Shown: positions 1 through 7,483 of the stretch, in pieces
Position numbering within the stretch: the stretch's first letter is position 1
Layout: every line of letters starts with the position of its first letter
Assembly: GCA_002168015.1 (NCBI GenBank)
Contig: NHCX01000055.1
Coordinates: 12,884-23,456 of the forward strand
Length of the DNA: 10,573 nt
Source: Verrucomicrobia bacterium TMED44
GTDB taxonomy: Bacteria > Verrucomicrobiota > Verrucomicrobiia > Opitutales > Seribacteraceae
Direction of reading: 5' to 3'
The notes under the pieces: generated by a model
What the model was told of the DNA's origin: nothing
Databases searched by the model: none
The model's input: the letters and a program-made list of their open reading frames with translations, nothing else
Made by a program: the position numbers and the translations under genes

Positions 1-694
1 TCACCCGAAAGTCGCGGTAAGTATGGAAAAACTTCGTCTATGCGTTTATTTTGCACAAACATCTCCGTTAAACAGGATACGGCATAAGCAGACCGATCTT
101 CATCCTTTGCTGCATCTGCGTATTTTAACAAATCCCGAAAAGCAGGTTCCCCTTTTGCCCAGTCCTGCTCGATGTGATAACACTGTGCTTTGCCGTAGTA
201 CAGTTCGAGCAATTCACTGCGCTTAAGAATTTGCTTACGATAAGGTTGCTGAGGGTCAAGCAATACCTCAATCACCCTGGCAGCTTCCTTCCAGTCCTGC
301 AGTGACCGCAAACAATCGGTTCTTTTTGCATGGCCATGACTGCTTTGGGATCATTGGGAAACTTTTCCGCAAAAAAGCCAAAAGCTTTGGCACCCTTGGA
401 AATGAACTCTTTATTCCCCGTTTTCGCGAAACTTTGTAGATATCCGACTCCCCGTACGAAACCGAACTGCTGAAGAATTTTTTCTACGGCCGGATCTTTT
501 TCGTCTTCAAACCGGACTTCCAATTCATCCAGGAAGGGAGAGGCTCCGGCAAAATCTCCTTTTCCAATCATGTTCTGGGCAAGCTCGATAACCTGCCTGA
601 GAGGCATATCTGCTGGGTTTTGCCCCCAAGACGAGAGGGACATTACAAAAAATAATAAAAGACAGGTTAAGGGCTTGTTAAAAAAACGAGTCAT
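1..694 (-). CDS. Secreted tetratricopeptide-like protein, frameshifted and cut by the window edge
   Basis: The protein opens with a typical signal peptide: a basic N-terminus (MTRFF), a hydrophobic stretch at about residues 9-20, and a likely cleavage site near SSWG|Q. It is therefore probably periplasmic or secreted. The rest is alpha-helical and resembles tetratricopeptide repeats, with phrases such as IELAQNMIGKGDFAGASPFL and LQDWKEAARVIEVLL; no specific function is recognised. The first frame stops at 272-274 after 140 codons. If one base is added in the T5 run at 323-327, the reading continues MAMQKRTDCLRSLQDWKEAA and stays open to the left edge, giving about 231 residues in total. The tail of the unshifted frame does not look like protein of this kind. 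No good ribosome binding site precedes the ATG at 692-694. The gene follows oppF by about 85 bases on the same strand, so it may be the last visible gene of the operon or separate. The frameshift may be a sequencing error, a real mutation or recoding. Confidence 0.7.
323..327 (-). other. Frameshift point in the TPR-like gene (A5 run on the coding strand)
   Basis: On the coding strand the codons read CAA AAA GAA. Reading one A twice, or restoring one missing A, joins the signal-peptide half to the long open downstream frame without a gap and gives sensible TPR-like sequence on both sides. A homopolymer of this kind is a common place for sequencing or replication slips. A lysine tRNA could also slip back one base here (AAA to AAA), so recoding cannot be excluded, although no stimulatory structure was identified. 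Confidence 0.65.
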
Positions 695-778
695 AAAGTT
701 AAGGGGGAAGATTCGATTAAAGATACCTGAAACAATCCCGCAAGACTATTTTTGGGATATTCAAATTGGGCAGGAAAA

Positions 779-1750
779 TTAATCTTTGGATACGCAACAG
801 GGGCAAGCCAGAACCCAGTGGTCTGAATTCACTTCCTTCCAAAGGGGTTTTTCGACAAAACTTTTCTCATAATTCGCAGCTGATACCCGGTGGCCATAAG
901 CACACCCGCGGGGCGGATCGATCGGTGAAGGGATATCGCCCGGTATAATCACTTTTTTTCTTTCCAAAGACGGGTCGGGTATGGGGATTGCCGACAATAA
1001 TGCCTGAGTGTAGGCATGTCTGGGGCTGGAGTATATTTGATCGGCGGGTCCCATTTCAACAATTTTACCCAAGTACATCACTGCAATCGTGTCAGAAATA
1101 TGTTTCACCACAGCCAAGTCATGGGCAATCAACATATATGATAGGCCAAGATCTTCCTGCAGAGACATCAATAAGTTCAGGACTTGGCTTTGCACAGAAA
1201 CATCGAGGGCGGAAACTGGTTCATCCAAAACTAATAATTCGGGTTGCAGGGCGAGTGCCCTGGCAATCCCAATCCTTTGGCGCTGACCGCCAGAAAATTC
1301 AAACGGGTACCTTCTTGCCGAGTTCCCGGGGAGTCCGACCTGCTCAAGTAGTTGCTTCACCCTGTGCAACCTACTTTTTTTCTCTCCAATTTCATGAATA
1401 TCCAAAGGCTCCTGCACAATTGCCCCGACGGTCATTCTTGAATTAAGAGACTCCGCAGGATCCTGAAATACCATTTGCACAGATTTTCGGTAATCATAGG
1501 CCTCTTTTTTCGGGTCCAGTAAATGTCCCTTAAAGTGTATAGAACCAGCTGTAGGCCTAACTAACTGAACAATCGACTTGGCTAAGGTTGATTTTCCGCA
1601 ACCTGACTCACCGACAAGACCAAGGGTTCGGCCTTTGGAAAGAGTGAAACTGACACCATCCACGGCCTTACATGCCCCTATTGCTTTCCTAAATACACCT
1701 CCACGAACGGGAAAATGTACGCAAAGATCCTCGATCTGAAGAAAATTCAT
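779..1750 (-). CDS. oppF: Peptide ABC transporter ATP-binding protein, OppF type
   Basis: This is one of two cytoplasmic ATPase subunits that power the peptide importer encoded upstream in the same operon. All ABC motifs are present: Walker [10 protein letters not shown] at residues 47-55, Q-loop glutamine 96 (MVFQDP), signature FSGGQ at 152-156, Walker B ELLVLDE at 171-177 and H-loop histidine 210. The length of 323 residues is normal for OppF/DppF. The C-terminal extension after residue 270 (PGDIPSPIDPPRGC) is the oligopeptide-transporter type. In relatives this region usually has four cysteines. Here the first (C283) is kept, the second and third are absent, and the protein ends with HWVLACPCC. 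The ATG at 1748-1750 lies 7 bases after the oppD stop, with AAGG immediately before it, so translation is probably coupled. The OppF rather than OppD assignment rests on gene order and on the N-terminal phrase VHFPVRGGVFR, typical of OppF. Confidence 0.93.
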   Translation of the reverse strand: MNFLQIEDLCVHFPVRGGVFRKAIGACKAVDGVSFTLSKGRTLGLVGESGCGKSTLAKSIVQLVRPTAGSIHFKGHLLDPKKEAYDYRKSVQMVFQDPAESLNSRMTVGAIVQEPLDIHEIGEKKSRLHRVKQLLEQVGLPGNSARRYPFEFSGGQRQRIGIARALALQPELLVLDEPVSALDVSVQSQVLNLLMSLQEDLGLSYMLIAHDLAVVKHISDTIAVMYLGKIVEMGPADQIYSSPRHAYTQALLSAIPIPDPSLERKKVIIPGDIPSPIDPPRGCAYGHRVSAANYEKSFVEKPLWKEVNSDHWVLACPCCVSKD

Positions 1751-1757
1751 ACCTTGA

Positions 1758-2756
1758 TCATAATTCCGTGCAAACTGGACAAGCTTCCACCCAGTGGCCG
1801 GTTGAAACCTCAGTCATCTCGGCTCGCTGGTTGAGCAAATCAGCGGAATGCTTTCTTCCACTTCTCGGACCAAACCGGCAACCGTTATTGAGATCCAATA
1901 AACTGGGGACAATCCCATCTATGGTTTTAAGCTTTGTCTTGGGTGTTCCATTTAACTTTGGAATCGAGGCAAGTAAATCTTGGGTGTATGCATGCGCAGG
2001 TTCGGTAAAGATTTGTTTGGTCGATCCCTTTTCGACAATTCTACCCGCATACATTACACAAACCTCATCACATGTCTCCGCAATAACCCCAAGGTCGTGA
2101 GTAATGAGTAAAATGGATGAGCCTGATTTTTTCTGTAAATTTTGAAGTAAGTCTAGGATTTGAGCCTGGACCGTGACATCCAATGCGGTCGTAGGCTCAT
2201 CTGCAATAATTAGCTTAGGTTGGCAGGCAAGAGCCATAGCAATAACTACTCGTTGCCGCATCCCACCTGATAATTGATGAGGATACTCATGGACCCTATT
2301 CTCCGGAGAAGGAATTCCCACTGCATCGAGCATCTCAATGGACCCCAACCATGCTTGATGGTCGGACATCTCCTGATGAATAAGAAAAACCTCGCTCAAC
2401 TGAGTACCTATTTTCTGAACGGGGTTCAAGGCATTCATCGGTTCCTGAAAAATCATTCCGATTTGATTGCCCCTGATTTTTCTCATTTGCTCCGGAGGTA
2501 GACCAGTAAGACTTATATTCTGAAAAGAAATATTTCCGGAAATAACTTTTCCAATTGGCTTTGGTAGCAGACCCATAATGGAATAAGCCGTTACACTTTT
2601 ACCGCACCCGGATTCTCCAACAAGACCAACAGTCTGACCCTGCTTAACCTCAAAACCGACTTGATCAAGTGCTATCACTTGCCCCTCATCTGTGGTAAAA
2701 GCAACAGACAGGTCTTCGACCTTAAGTAAGTCTTCGGATGTAAGGTTTGGTTCCAC
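1758..2756 (-). CDS. oppD: Peptide ABC transporter ATP-binding protein, OppD type
   Basis: This is the partner ATPase to OppF and hydrolyses ATP at the cytoplasmic face of the YejB/YejE-like permease pair. Motifs seen: Walker A GESGCGKS at residues 47-54, Q-loop glutamine 104 ([12 protein letters not shown]), signature LSGGM at 162-166, Walker B LIIADE at 182-187 followed by PTTALD, and H-loop histidine 220 (THDLGVIAE). These wordings are typical of OppD/DppD, and 332 residues is the usual length. Homologous Yej systems in enterobacteria use one fused double ATPase, YejF; here the two halves are separate genes with OppD/OppF-type tails. The tail has C293 in GCRFGPRS but lacks the second and third cysteines of the usual pattern, and ends HWVEACPVC. 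The start is GTG at 2754-2756, 18 bases after the yejA-like stop, with no clear Shine-Dalgarno. It is preferred because the ABC fold begins within about 10 residues of it. Confidence 0.93.
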   Translation of the reverse strand: MEPNLTSEDLLKVEDLSVAFTTDEGQVIALDQVGFEVKQGQTVGLVGESGCGKSVTAYSIMGLLPKPIGKVISGNISFQNISLTGLPPEQMRKIRGNQIGMIFQEPMNALNPVQKIGTQLSEVFLIHQEMSDHQAWLGSIEMLDAVGIPSPENRVHEYPHQLSGGMRQRVVIAMALACQPKLIIADEPTTALDVTVQAQILDLLQNLQKKSGSSILLITHDLGVIAETCDEVCVMYAGRIVEKGSTKQIFTEPAHAYTQDLLASIPKLNGTPKTKLKTIDGIVPSLLDLNNGCRFGPRSGRKHSADLLNQRAEMTEVSTGHWVEACPVCTEL

Positions 2757-2774
2757 TATGTATAGGCTGAAGAG

Positions 2775-4982
2775 TTAGCGAGACTTATATTTTTCGTAAA
2801 CTCGAATTGTGGGCTCTTTGGAAACCGGTTTTCCGGCTTCCATTGATTTTTGTATTTGCTCCTTTTTATCCTGATCTATCCAGAATACTTGAAATTCTTC
2901 ATAATCTCGAGATTCTTTGGGCCCCCAATCTTTCGGAAACATGATCCAGTTCCAATGTCCAATCCTAAGCCAGGGTTTTTTCCAGGCAGGTACCCAAACC
3001 GCATGATCATGAATCATTTGGCTCAATTGATGCGCCATCTCTGTGATTCGGGCTAGGTCCTCCTCATCCCGATATTTATTAATCAGATGATCAATTTCCC
3101 GAACTGCGGTCTGGGTAAAATTATTGGTGCTTACCTTGGTGGTGAGATTGGGCTTCAAAGAACCATTCTCCATATATTTTAAATCACCTTCTTCCTGATA
3201 TGCATTGTCTGAATGGTAAGGTTCCCAAAACCTCGGAAATAATTCTACAAATGAATTAAAGGCAGAAAATACGACCTGGTGGTTTTTTTCATTGGCCGCT
3301 TTCCAAGAAGCAGTTGGTTCTAAGATTTTAAGTTTAATCTCAAGCCCTGCTTTTTTAGCCTGTTCTTTGAGAACAACCAATACATCCTCAAAATGCCTGT
3401 ATCCGGTAAGTAGTTCAATGGAGAGCCGCCCGCCCTTGGAATTAACCAATATGCCACCATCGTCTCTTTGGGTGTATCCGGCTTTAGCGAAAAAACTCAA
3501 AGCTTTTTCGACGGAAAATTCTCTTGCCCGAAGGGTGGGATGTGAACGTTCTCCGTATCCATCCGCCACGGTATTCATTCGCACAAAATCTCCTCTGAAT
3601 ATTTTTTCCAAGACCATATGAAAGTTTATCGCGTGGTGAAAACCAATCCTGACATTCAGATTATCAAAAGGAGGTTTCTGGGAATTGATCCTTAATGCGT
3701 AGGAAGGCGGAGGGGTCTGATTAAAAAAAGTAACTTTGGAAAGATAGCCATTGCTAACTAAGTCATGATTATCAGGAAGCTTATCGTACCAGAATTCTGT
3801 CTTAGCCAAACCGAACATATCAATCCCGCCCTTCAGAAAAACTTCAAATGCCTTGTTATAATCACGAATCACACTGACTTTAATTTTGTCTGGGTTAAAG
3901 CGATTACGGAAAAAGGGCTTCTGATCTGCCCACCAATCTTTTTGACGAATCAGAGTTACGGATTTTCCCTTATCCACATTCTCAGGAAGTGCGACATAAG
4001 CCCCCGTAGTTGGTTCAGGGTCCCACTGATACTTGCTGAGAAACTCCCCATCCAGTTCCTGATAAAAATGCTCGGGTTTTGCCCTGATCGAGACGCGTTC
4101 GACCACATCCGGCTTGGCCTTGTAAAAAGTAACCGATAAAGTCTCTTCATCATAAAGAGTTACCTTCTTGAACTTATCTTTTCCATAAAAGTCATTGTAC
4201 CAAGGAGCCTGGATGTGCTTACTTCTCATAAAGTAAAAGAAAAAGAAAAAATCTGAGACTTTCACCTTTTCGCCATCGCTGTACCGGGCAGTCGGATCCA
4301 AACGAAAATAAACAGTTTTCCCATCTGGATCAACGGCCCAAGACTTGGCCAAGCCCGGAAAATATCCATCCGAGTTGGGGTGTGCATGAACCAAGCTTAA
4401 TACATTATAATCAAGCAGGTAACTACGAAACGCACCATTGGCATCTGGGCCGATTGTTCTAAGAGTCCTGGGAAAATCACGCATAAAGACTTCCCATGTC
4501 CCCCCTTTTTTCGCAGCAGGCGAGGCAAACTCAGCTTCTTCCATTCCGTTCAACCATTTTAGATTCTGCGGAATACTTTCTGATCTGGAAATTGAAAAAC
4601 AGTCAGAGTTTCTGAGATAGAATTCGAAGACATCTTCTGAGCAATGAGCAAGTAATGGGTGAGGGTTTCCTTGAGGACCGGTCAGGCCTGCCTGTGCATT
4701 GGAAAGATTATTCTCAGGAATTGAGTTTAGCCCGCTTACTGCAAAGGAGCCTTCCTTTTTCATTTGCCTTGCAAATTCTATGGCGAATTCCCTGCCAAAT
4801 TCTCGGGCTAATTCTCGGGCTAATTCTCGATCCAAGATTGGCCCTTTTTTTTCTGGGTTCTCTTCTGTGGTACTATCCTGCCGTGGAGGTTTAAGCTTGG
4901 GGCTGTCGCAACTTTGGAAATATAAGCTTACGACAAGTAATAGTAATGAACTAAGGTGGGTAGGTCTGATCATATTATTCAT
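2775..4982 (-). CDS. yejA: Peptide-binding lipoprotein of the importer, YejA-like (SBP family 5)
   Basis: This is the extracytoplasmic substrate-binding subunit that would capture peptides and hand them to the YejB/YejE-like channel. From the chosen start it has 735 residues, longer than enterobacterial YejA (about 600). The N-terminus MNNMIRPTHL plus a leucine-rich core ending YFQSC looks like a lipoprotein signal, with C25 as the lipid-bearing cysteine; the lipobox is not canonical. Residues 26 to about 140 form a charged linker that includes a four-residue repeat at about 51-72. The family 5 fold follows, with YejA-like phrases such as FASPAAKKGGTWEVF (near 152-166), LAKSWAVDPDGKTVYFRLDP and ARYSDGEKVKVSDF. 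The frame is open up to 5033, but the ATG at 4980-4982 (or 4971-4973) gives a proper signal peptide and overlaps the yejE-like stop by 8 bases (ATGAATAA), suggesting coupled translation. Substrate specificity cannot be read from sequence. Confidence 0.88.
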   Translation of the reverse strand: MNNMIRPTHLSSLLLLVVSLYFQSCDSPKLKPPRQDSTTEENPEKKGPILDRELARELAREFGREFAIEFARQMKKEGSFAVSGLNSIPENNLSNAQAGLTGPQGNPHPLLAHCSEDVFEFYLRNSDCFSISRSESIPQNLKWLNGMEEAEFASPAAKKGGTWEVFMRDFPRTLRTIGPDANGAFRSYLLDYNVLSLVHAHPNSDGYFPGLAKSWAVDPDGKTVYFRLDPTARYSDGEKVKVSDFFFFFYFMRSKHIQAPWYNDFYGKDKFKKVTLYDEETLSVTFYKAKPDVVERVSIRAKPEHFYQELDGEFLSKYQWDPEPTTGAYVALPENVDKGKSVTLIRQKDWWADQKPFFRNRFNPDKIKVSVIRDYNKAFEVFLKGGIDMFGLAKTEFWYDKLPDNHDLVSNGYLSKVTFFNQTPPPSYALRINSQKPPFDNLNVRIGFHHAINFHMVLEKIFRGDFVRMNTVADGYGERSHPTLRAREFSVEKALSFFAKAGYTQRDDGGILVNSKGGRLSIELLTGYRHFEDVLVVLKEQAKKAGLEIKLKILEPTASWKAANEKNHQVVFSAFNSFVELFPRFWEPYHSDNAYQEEGDLKYMENGSLKPNLTTKVSTNNFTQTAVREIDHLINKYRDEEDLARITEMAHQLSQMIHDHAVWVPAWKKPWLRIGHWNWIMFPKDWGPKESRDYEEFQVFWIDQDKKEQIQKSMEAGKPVSKEPTIRVYEKYKSR
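4772..4831 (-). repeat. Tandem 12-base repeat, five units, inside the YejA-like gene
   Basis: Five consecutive 12-base units of the type CTAATTCTCGGG (plus-strand sense) run through this stretch. The two central units (4796-4807 and 4808-4819) differ by one base, and the outer units are more diverged. In the protein they give the four-residue periods RELA, RELA, REFG, REFA and IEFA, a strongly charged helix in the linker between the lipid anchor and the binding domain. Because the unit is a multiple of three, changes in copy number would lengthen or shorten the linker without breaking the frame. Confidence 0.85.
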
Positions 4983-6045
4983 AGGTGGAAAATTTTTTGG
5001 GATCGAAAGCTTCGCGTACCGCTTCCCCCACAAAGGTAACCAAAGTCAAAGTGAAGACGAGAGCCGAAACCGTGGAAATTACGATCCAGGGAGCAATTCG
5101 CAAGTTGCTAACGCCTTGCTTAAGAAGCTCTCCCCAACTTGGGGTTGGAGGAGGTAAGCCGTATCCTAAAAAATCAAGGGCAGTGATGGATGAAATGGCT
5201 GCGGCGATGGTAAAAGGGGCAAAAGTAACCAGGGTTGAAACTACATTGGGAAGAAGATGTTTAAAGATTATCCGAAATGGACCTGCTCCAATTACTTTAG
5301 CAGCCGCGATGTAATCCCTTGATTTTTCTTTGTATACAGATGCACGAATGTAATAGGTCATACCAGTCCACGAAAAAAGGACCATAATAATAAGCAGGGA
5401 AGAAACCTGCCATCCGACTCCCCACCATCCAGGCATGACGGAGACCAAAATAATCACCATGTAAAGAAATGGAACATTGGCCCAAATTTCCACAAACCTT
5501 AATCCCAGCATGTCGGTTTTTCCCCCCATGTATCCCATCAAACTGCCTGCCGCAATTGCGATTAGGTATGTTAAAACCAGGTAACCAATGGCAAAGGTCA
5601 TGGCGATTCGAAAACCATAGAGTAAGCGGGCTAAGATATCTCGTTCGGTTTTGTCCGTCCCGCAAAAATGACCGTTCTTCAGACTGGGCGGAGAAAATCC
5701 AGTTGAATTTCTATTAGTGTAATCCATTTCATAGGGATCATAGGGAACAATGGGCATCAAGACCCAGTTACCAGAATTTTCCTGGTCGAATTTTCTTTGA
5801 AGCTCCCGGTAATCAACTTCATAGCCATAATCTAGGCCAAACTGCTGTCCACTTAATTGCTTCCCGTATGTGGGAAAAAAAAGCTCACTGTTGTATGAAA
5901 CGATCAGGGCTCTTTTATTCACAAGTATTTCACCAGCCAAGCTCATTAGGTAAAGACTGATCAAAATGATAAAAGACCAATACCCGCGCTTGATCGAACG
6001 GAATCGACGCAATTTTTTTACTGTGAGTGGATTGAGTTGTATCAT
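4975..6045 (-). CDS. yejE: Peptide ABC transporter permease, YejE-like (OppC family)
   Basis: This is the second channel subunit of the importer, in the inner membrane. It matches the YejE branch: an N-terminus ending RRFRSIKRGYWS before the first membrane segment (about 22-40), then a long extracytoplasmic loop with ILVNKRALIVSYNSELFFP, NWVLMP and the motif HFCGTDKTERDILARLLYG (about 127-144). Four to five further membrane segments follow at about 148-170, 186-205, 212-230, 268-290 and 320-343. The cytoplasmic EAA loop that docks the ATPase is RDYIAAAKVIGAGPFR plus IIFKHLLPN (243-267). The C-terminus LVTFVGEAVREAFDPKKF is typical of the family, and 356 residues is close to the usual length (about 340). 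The ATG at 6043-6045 lies 4 bases after the yejB-like stop, and the 3' end overlaps the yejA-like start by 8 bases. Confidence 0.93.
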   Translation of the reverse strand: MIQLNPLTVKKLRRFRSIKRGYWSFIILISLYLMSLAGEILVNKRALIVSYNSELFFPTYGKQLSGQQFGLDYGYEVDYRELQRKFDQENSGNWVLMPIVPYDPYEMDYTNRNSTGFSPPSLKNGHFCGTDKTERDILARLLYGFRIAMTFAIGYLVLTYLIAIAAGSLMGYMGGKTDMLGLRFVEIWANVPFLYMVIILVSVMPGWWGVGWQVSSLLIIMVLFSWTGMTYYIRASVYKEKSRDYIAAAKVIGAGPFRIIFKHLLPNVVSTLVTFAPFTIAAAISSITALDFLGYGLPPPTPSWGELLKQGVSNLRIAPWIVISTVSALVFTLTLVTFVGEAVREAFDPKKFSTYE

Positions 6046-6049
6046 CTAT

Positions 6050-7483
6050 CTATTCAAAGCGGACGCGGGGATCCACTAATGCTACCAACGCATCAGATAA
6101 AATATTGCCCAGAAGCATGAGGGTTGCGGATAAGGTAAGGATTCCCATTACGACCGGATAGTCACGATCAATTACAGAATTAAATCCAAGTAAACCAAAG
6201 CCATCGATATCAAAAATCGTTTCAATCAAGAACGATCCCGTAACGAATAAGGTAACCTGGTGACCCACATTGGTAGCCAGTGGAACCAAAGAATTACGAA
6301 GGGCATGCTTTCGAACCGCATTTTGGAAGGAAACACCTTTGGCCATAGCGGTGCGGACATAATCAGCTGACAGGTTATCCATCAGATGGTTTTTCATTAA
6401 CATGGTAACGAAAGCAAATCCGCCAATTAAATAACAGCACAAGGGTTGCACCGTGTGAAGAAAAAGGTCAGAGGTCTTTCCCCAAAGAGAGAGTTCATCA
6501 AAATTATCACTAATCAGCCCACCCAGGGGCAACCAGTCCAAGTTGACTGAAAGAAAAAGAAGGAGAAGGGATCCGAGCGCATATCCGGGCACTGCATAGC
6601 CTACGAAAATCAGGATAGATGTTAAATCATCTGAAAGTTGTTTGTGACGGACCGCTTTAAAAACGCCTAATGGAATGCACACCAAGTAAGTAATCACAAA
6701 TGTCAATAAACCAAAATAAGTTGAAATCGGTAACCGTTCCATAATTACCTGAAGGACGGGCTCTCCATAACGGGTTGACTGGCCAAAATTTCCCTGAAAT
6801 ACACCCTCAAAACGGGTCATGAAAAGTTCTGCCACTGGTTTTTGATTGGAAGAACCGGACTTACCTTCACGCATACGCACGCTCCAATTACCAAGTAACT
6901 CATTAGAGTTTACAAGTATCACTTTTCCATCTTCGGTTCTCTGTAAAGTTACTTTTTCCCGGGCTCCCTCAAGCCAAGCCTCCGACCGTTCTGCCTCTTC
7001 CCCATCGATTTCTCCATCATAGTTTTGATCCAAGGAGTTAAACTTTACATACCTCAGGATGTGACCGGGCACTTCTTGCCTTTGTACATATCCATCCCCG
7101 TTCCAATCAAGTTCAGCAATATGGAAACTAGGAATGCGTATCCTTTCGGAAAGAAAGGTCTCGTTATTGGCAAATCGAATTTGTCGAAATTCAGTTTCCC
7201 TCGGAAGTACCCCCAACCAAATTAAATAGGCCTGCCAATGTGGCTTATCAAATCCGTATAGACGTTTCATCTGCTCCAATTGCTCTTGGGAGAGTGCTTG
7301 GTCAGACCCCATGCCCTGACCTCCGCCCCCGTCCTGGGAAACCTGCTGCATCTGCATCATTGCCTGCTCCAAAGGGCCACCGGGGGCTAACCGGGTAATG
7401 GCAAAGACCAAAATACTGATTCCGAACAAGGTCGGTGGAATCAATAACATCCTTCTAATGAAATAATCACGCATACAACGCAT
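6050..7483 (-). CDS. yejB: Peptide ABC transporter permease, YejB-like, with inserted EF-hand pair
   Basis: This is the first channel subunit and the first gene of the left operon. The start RDYFIRRMLLIPPTLFGISI, the first membrane segment (about 11-31) and RLAPGGPLEQAM match YejB/OppB permeases. So do GYAVPGY, MLMKNHLMDNLSADYVRTAM (EAA loop, about 373-397), GFGLLGFNSVIDRDYPVVMG and the end LVDPRVRFE. Later membrane segments lie at about 253-276, 286-313, 345-366, 400-423 and 444-468. The length of 477 residues is over 100 more than usual. The excess lies in the loop after the first membrane segment, between WLGVLP (about 88-93) and FEGVFQGNFGQS (about 225-236). It contains two EF-hand loops at 126-137 and 152-163 and a polar, possibly beta-rich part (about 178-223). 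That loop faces outward in this family. The ATG at 7481-7483 is used; the ATG at 7472-7474 gives MRDYFIRR, closer to relatives, and may be the true start. The ribosome site is weak (AAAAGAA). Confidence 0.92.
   Translation of the reverse strand: MRCMRDYFIRRMLLIPPTLFGISILVFAITRLAPGGPLEQAMMQMQQVSQDGGGGQGMGSDQALSQEQLEQMKRLYGFDKPHWQAYLIWLGVLPRETEFRQIRFANNETFLSERIRIPSFHIAELDWNGDGYVQRQEVPGHILRYVKFNSLDQNYDGEIDGEEAERSEAWLEGAREKVTLQRTEDGKVILVNSNELLGNWSVRMREGKSGSSNQKPVAELFMTRFEGVFQGNFGQSTRYGEPVLQVIMERLPISTYFGLLTFVITYLVCIPLGVFKAVRHKQLSDDLTSILIFVGYAVPGYALGSLLLLFLSVNLDWLPLGGLISDNFDELSLWGKTSDLFLHTVQPLCCYLIGGFAFVTMLMKNHLMDNLSADYVRTAMAKGVSFQNAVRKHALRNSLVPLATNVGHQVTLFVTGSFLIETIFDIDGFGLLGFNSVIDRDYPVVMGILTLSATLMLLGNILSDALVALVDPRVRFE
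6995..7108 (-). other. Paired EF-hand calcium-binding loops within the permease
   Basis: Two 12-residue loops fit the EF-hand pattern exactly. Loop 1 is DWNGDGYVQRQE (7073-7108), with acidic or amide residues at positions 1, 3 and 5, glycine at 6, a hydrophobic residue at 8 and glutamate at 12. Loop 2 is DQNYDGEIDGEE (6995-7030), with the same key residues. They are separated by 14 residues (VPGHILRYVKFNSL), close enough to act as a pair. Calcium binding is known for this pattern; in this protein it is inferred. Confidence 0.88.

Noticed and set aside
733..758. Possible terminator hairpin ATCCC/GGGAT between oppF and the TPR-like gene
   Set aside because: The stem is only five pairs with a 13-base loop and a poor T run on either strand, too weak to call.
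988..1446. Open frame of 152 codons on the plus strand
   Set aside because: It lies wholly antisense to the oppF ATPase, whose motifs are all intact; its protein has no family features.
3765..4139. Open frame of 124 codons on the plus strand
   Set aside because: Antisense to the YejA-like gene, with low-quality composition and no upstream ribosome site.
4983..5033. Upstream ATG extending the YejA-like protein by 17 residues
   Set aside because: The extension would place charged residues before the lipoprotein signal and overlap yejE by 59 bases; the ATG at 4982 gives a normal signal peptide.
4699..5157. Open frame of 152 codons on the plus strand across the yejA/yejE junction
   Set aside because: It is antisense to two well-supported permease and lipoprotein genes, and its repeated ANSRANSR phrase is just the reverse reading of the 12-base repeat.
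5297..5665. Open frame of 122 codons on the minus strand, rich in W, H and C
   Set aside because: Out-of-frame shadow on the same strand as the YejE-like permease, whose membrane helices and EAA loop are clear in the main frame.
5740..5925. Long outer loop of the YejE-like permease as another inserted domain
   Set aside because: YejE relatives normally have this extended loop with similar motifs, so it is a family trait rather than an insertion.
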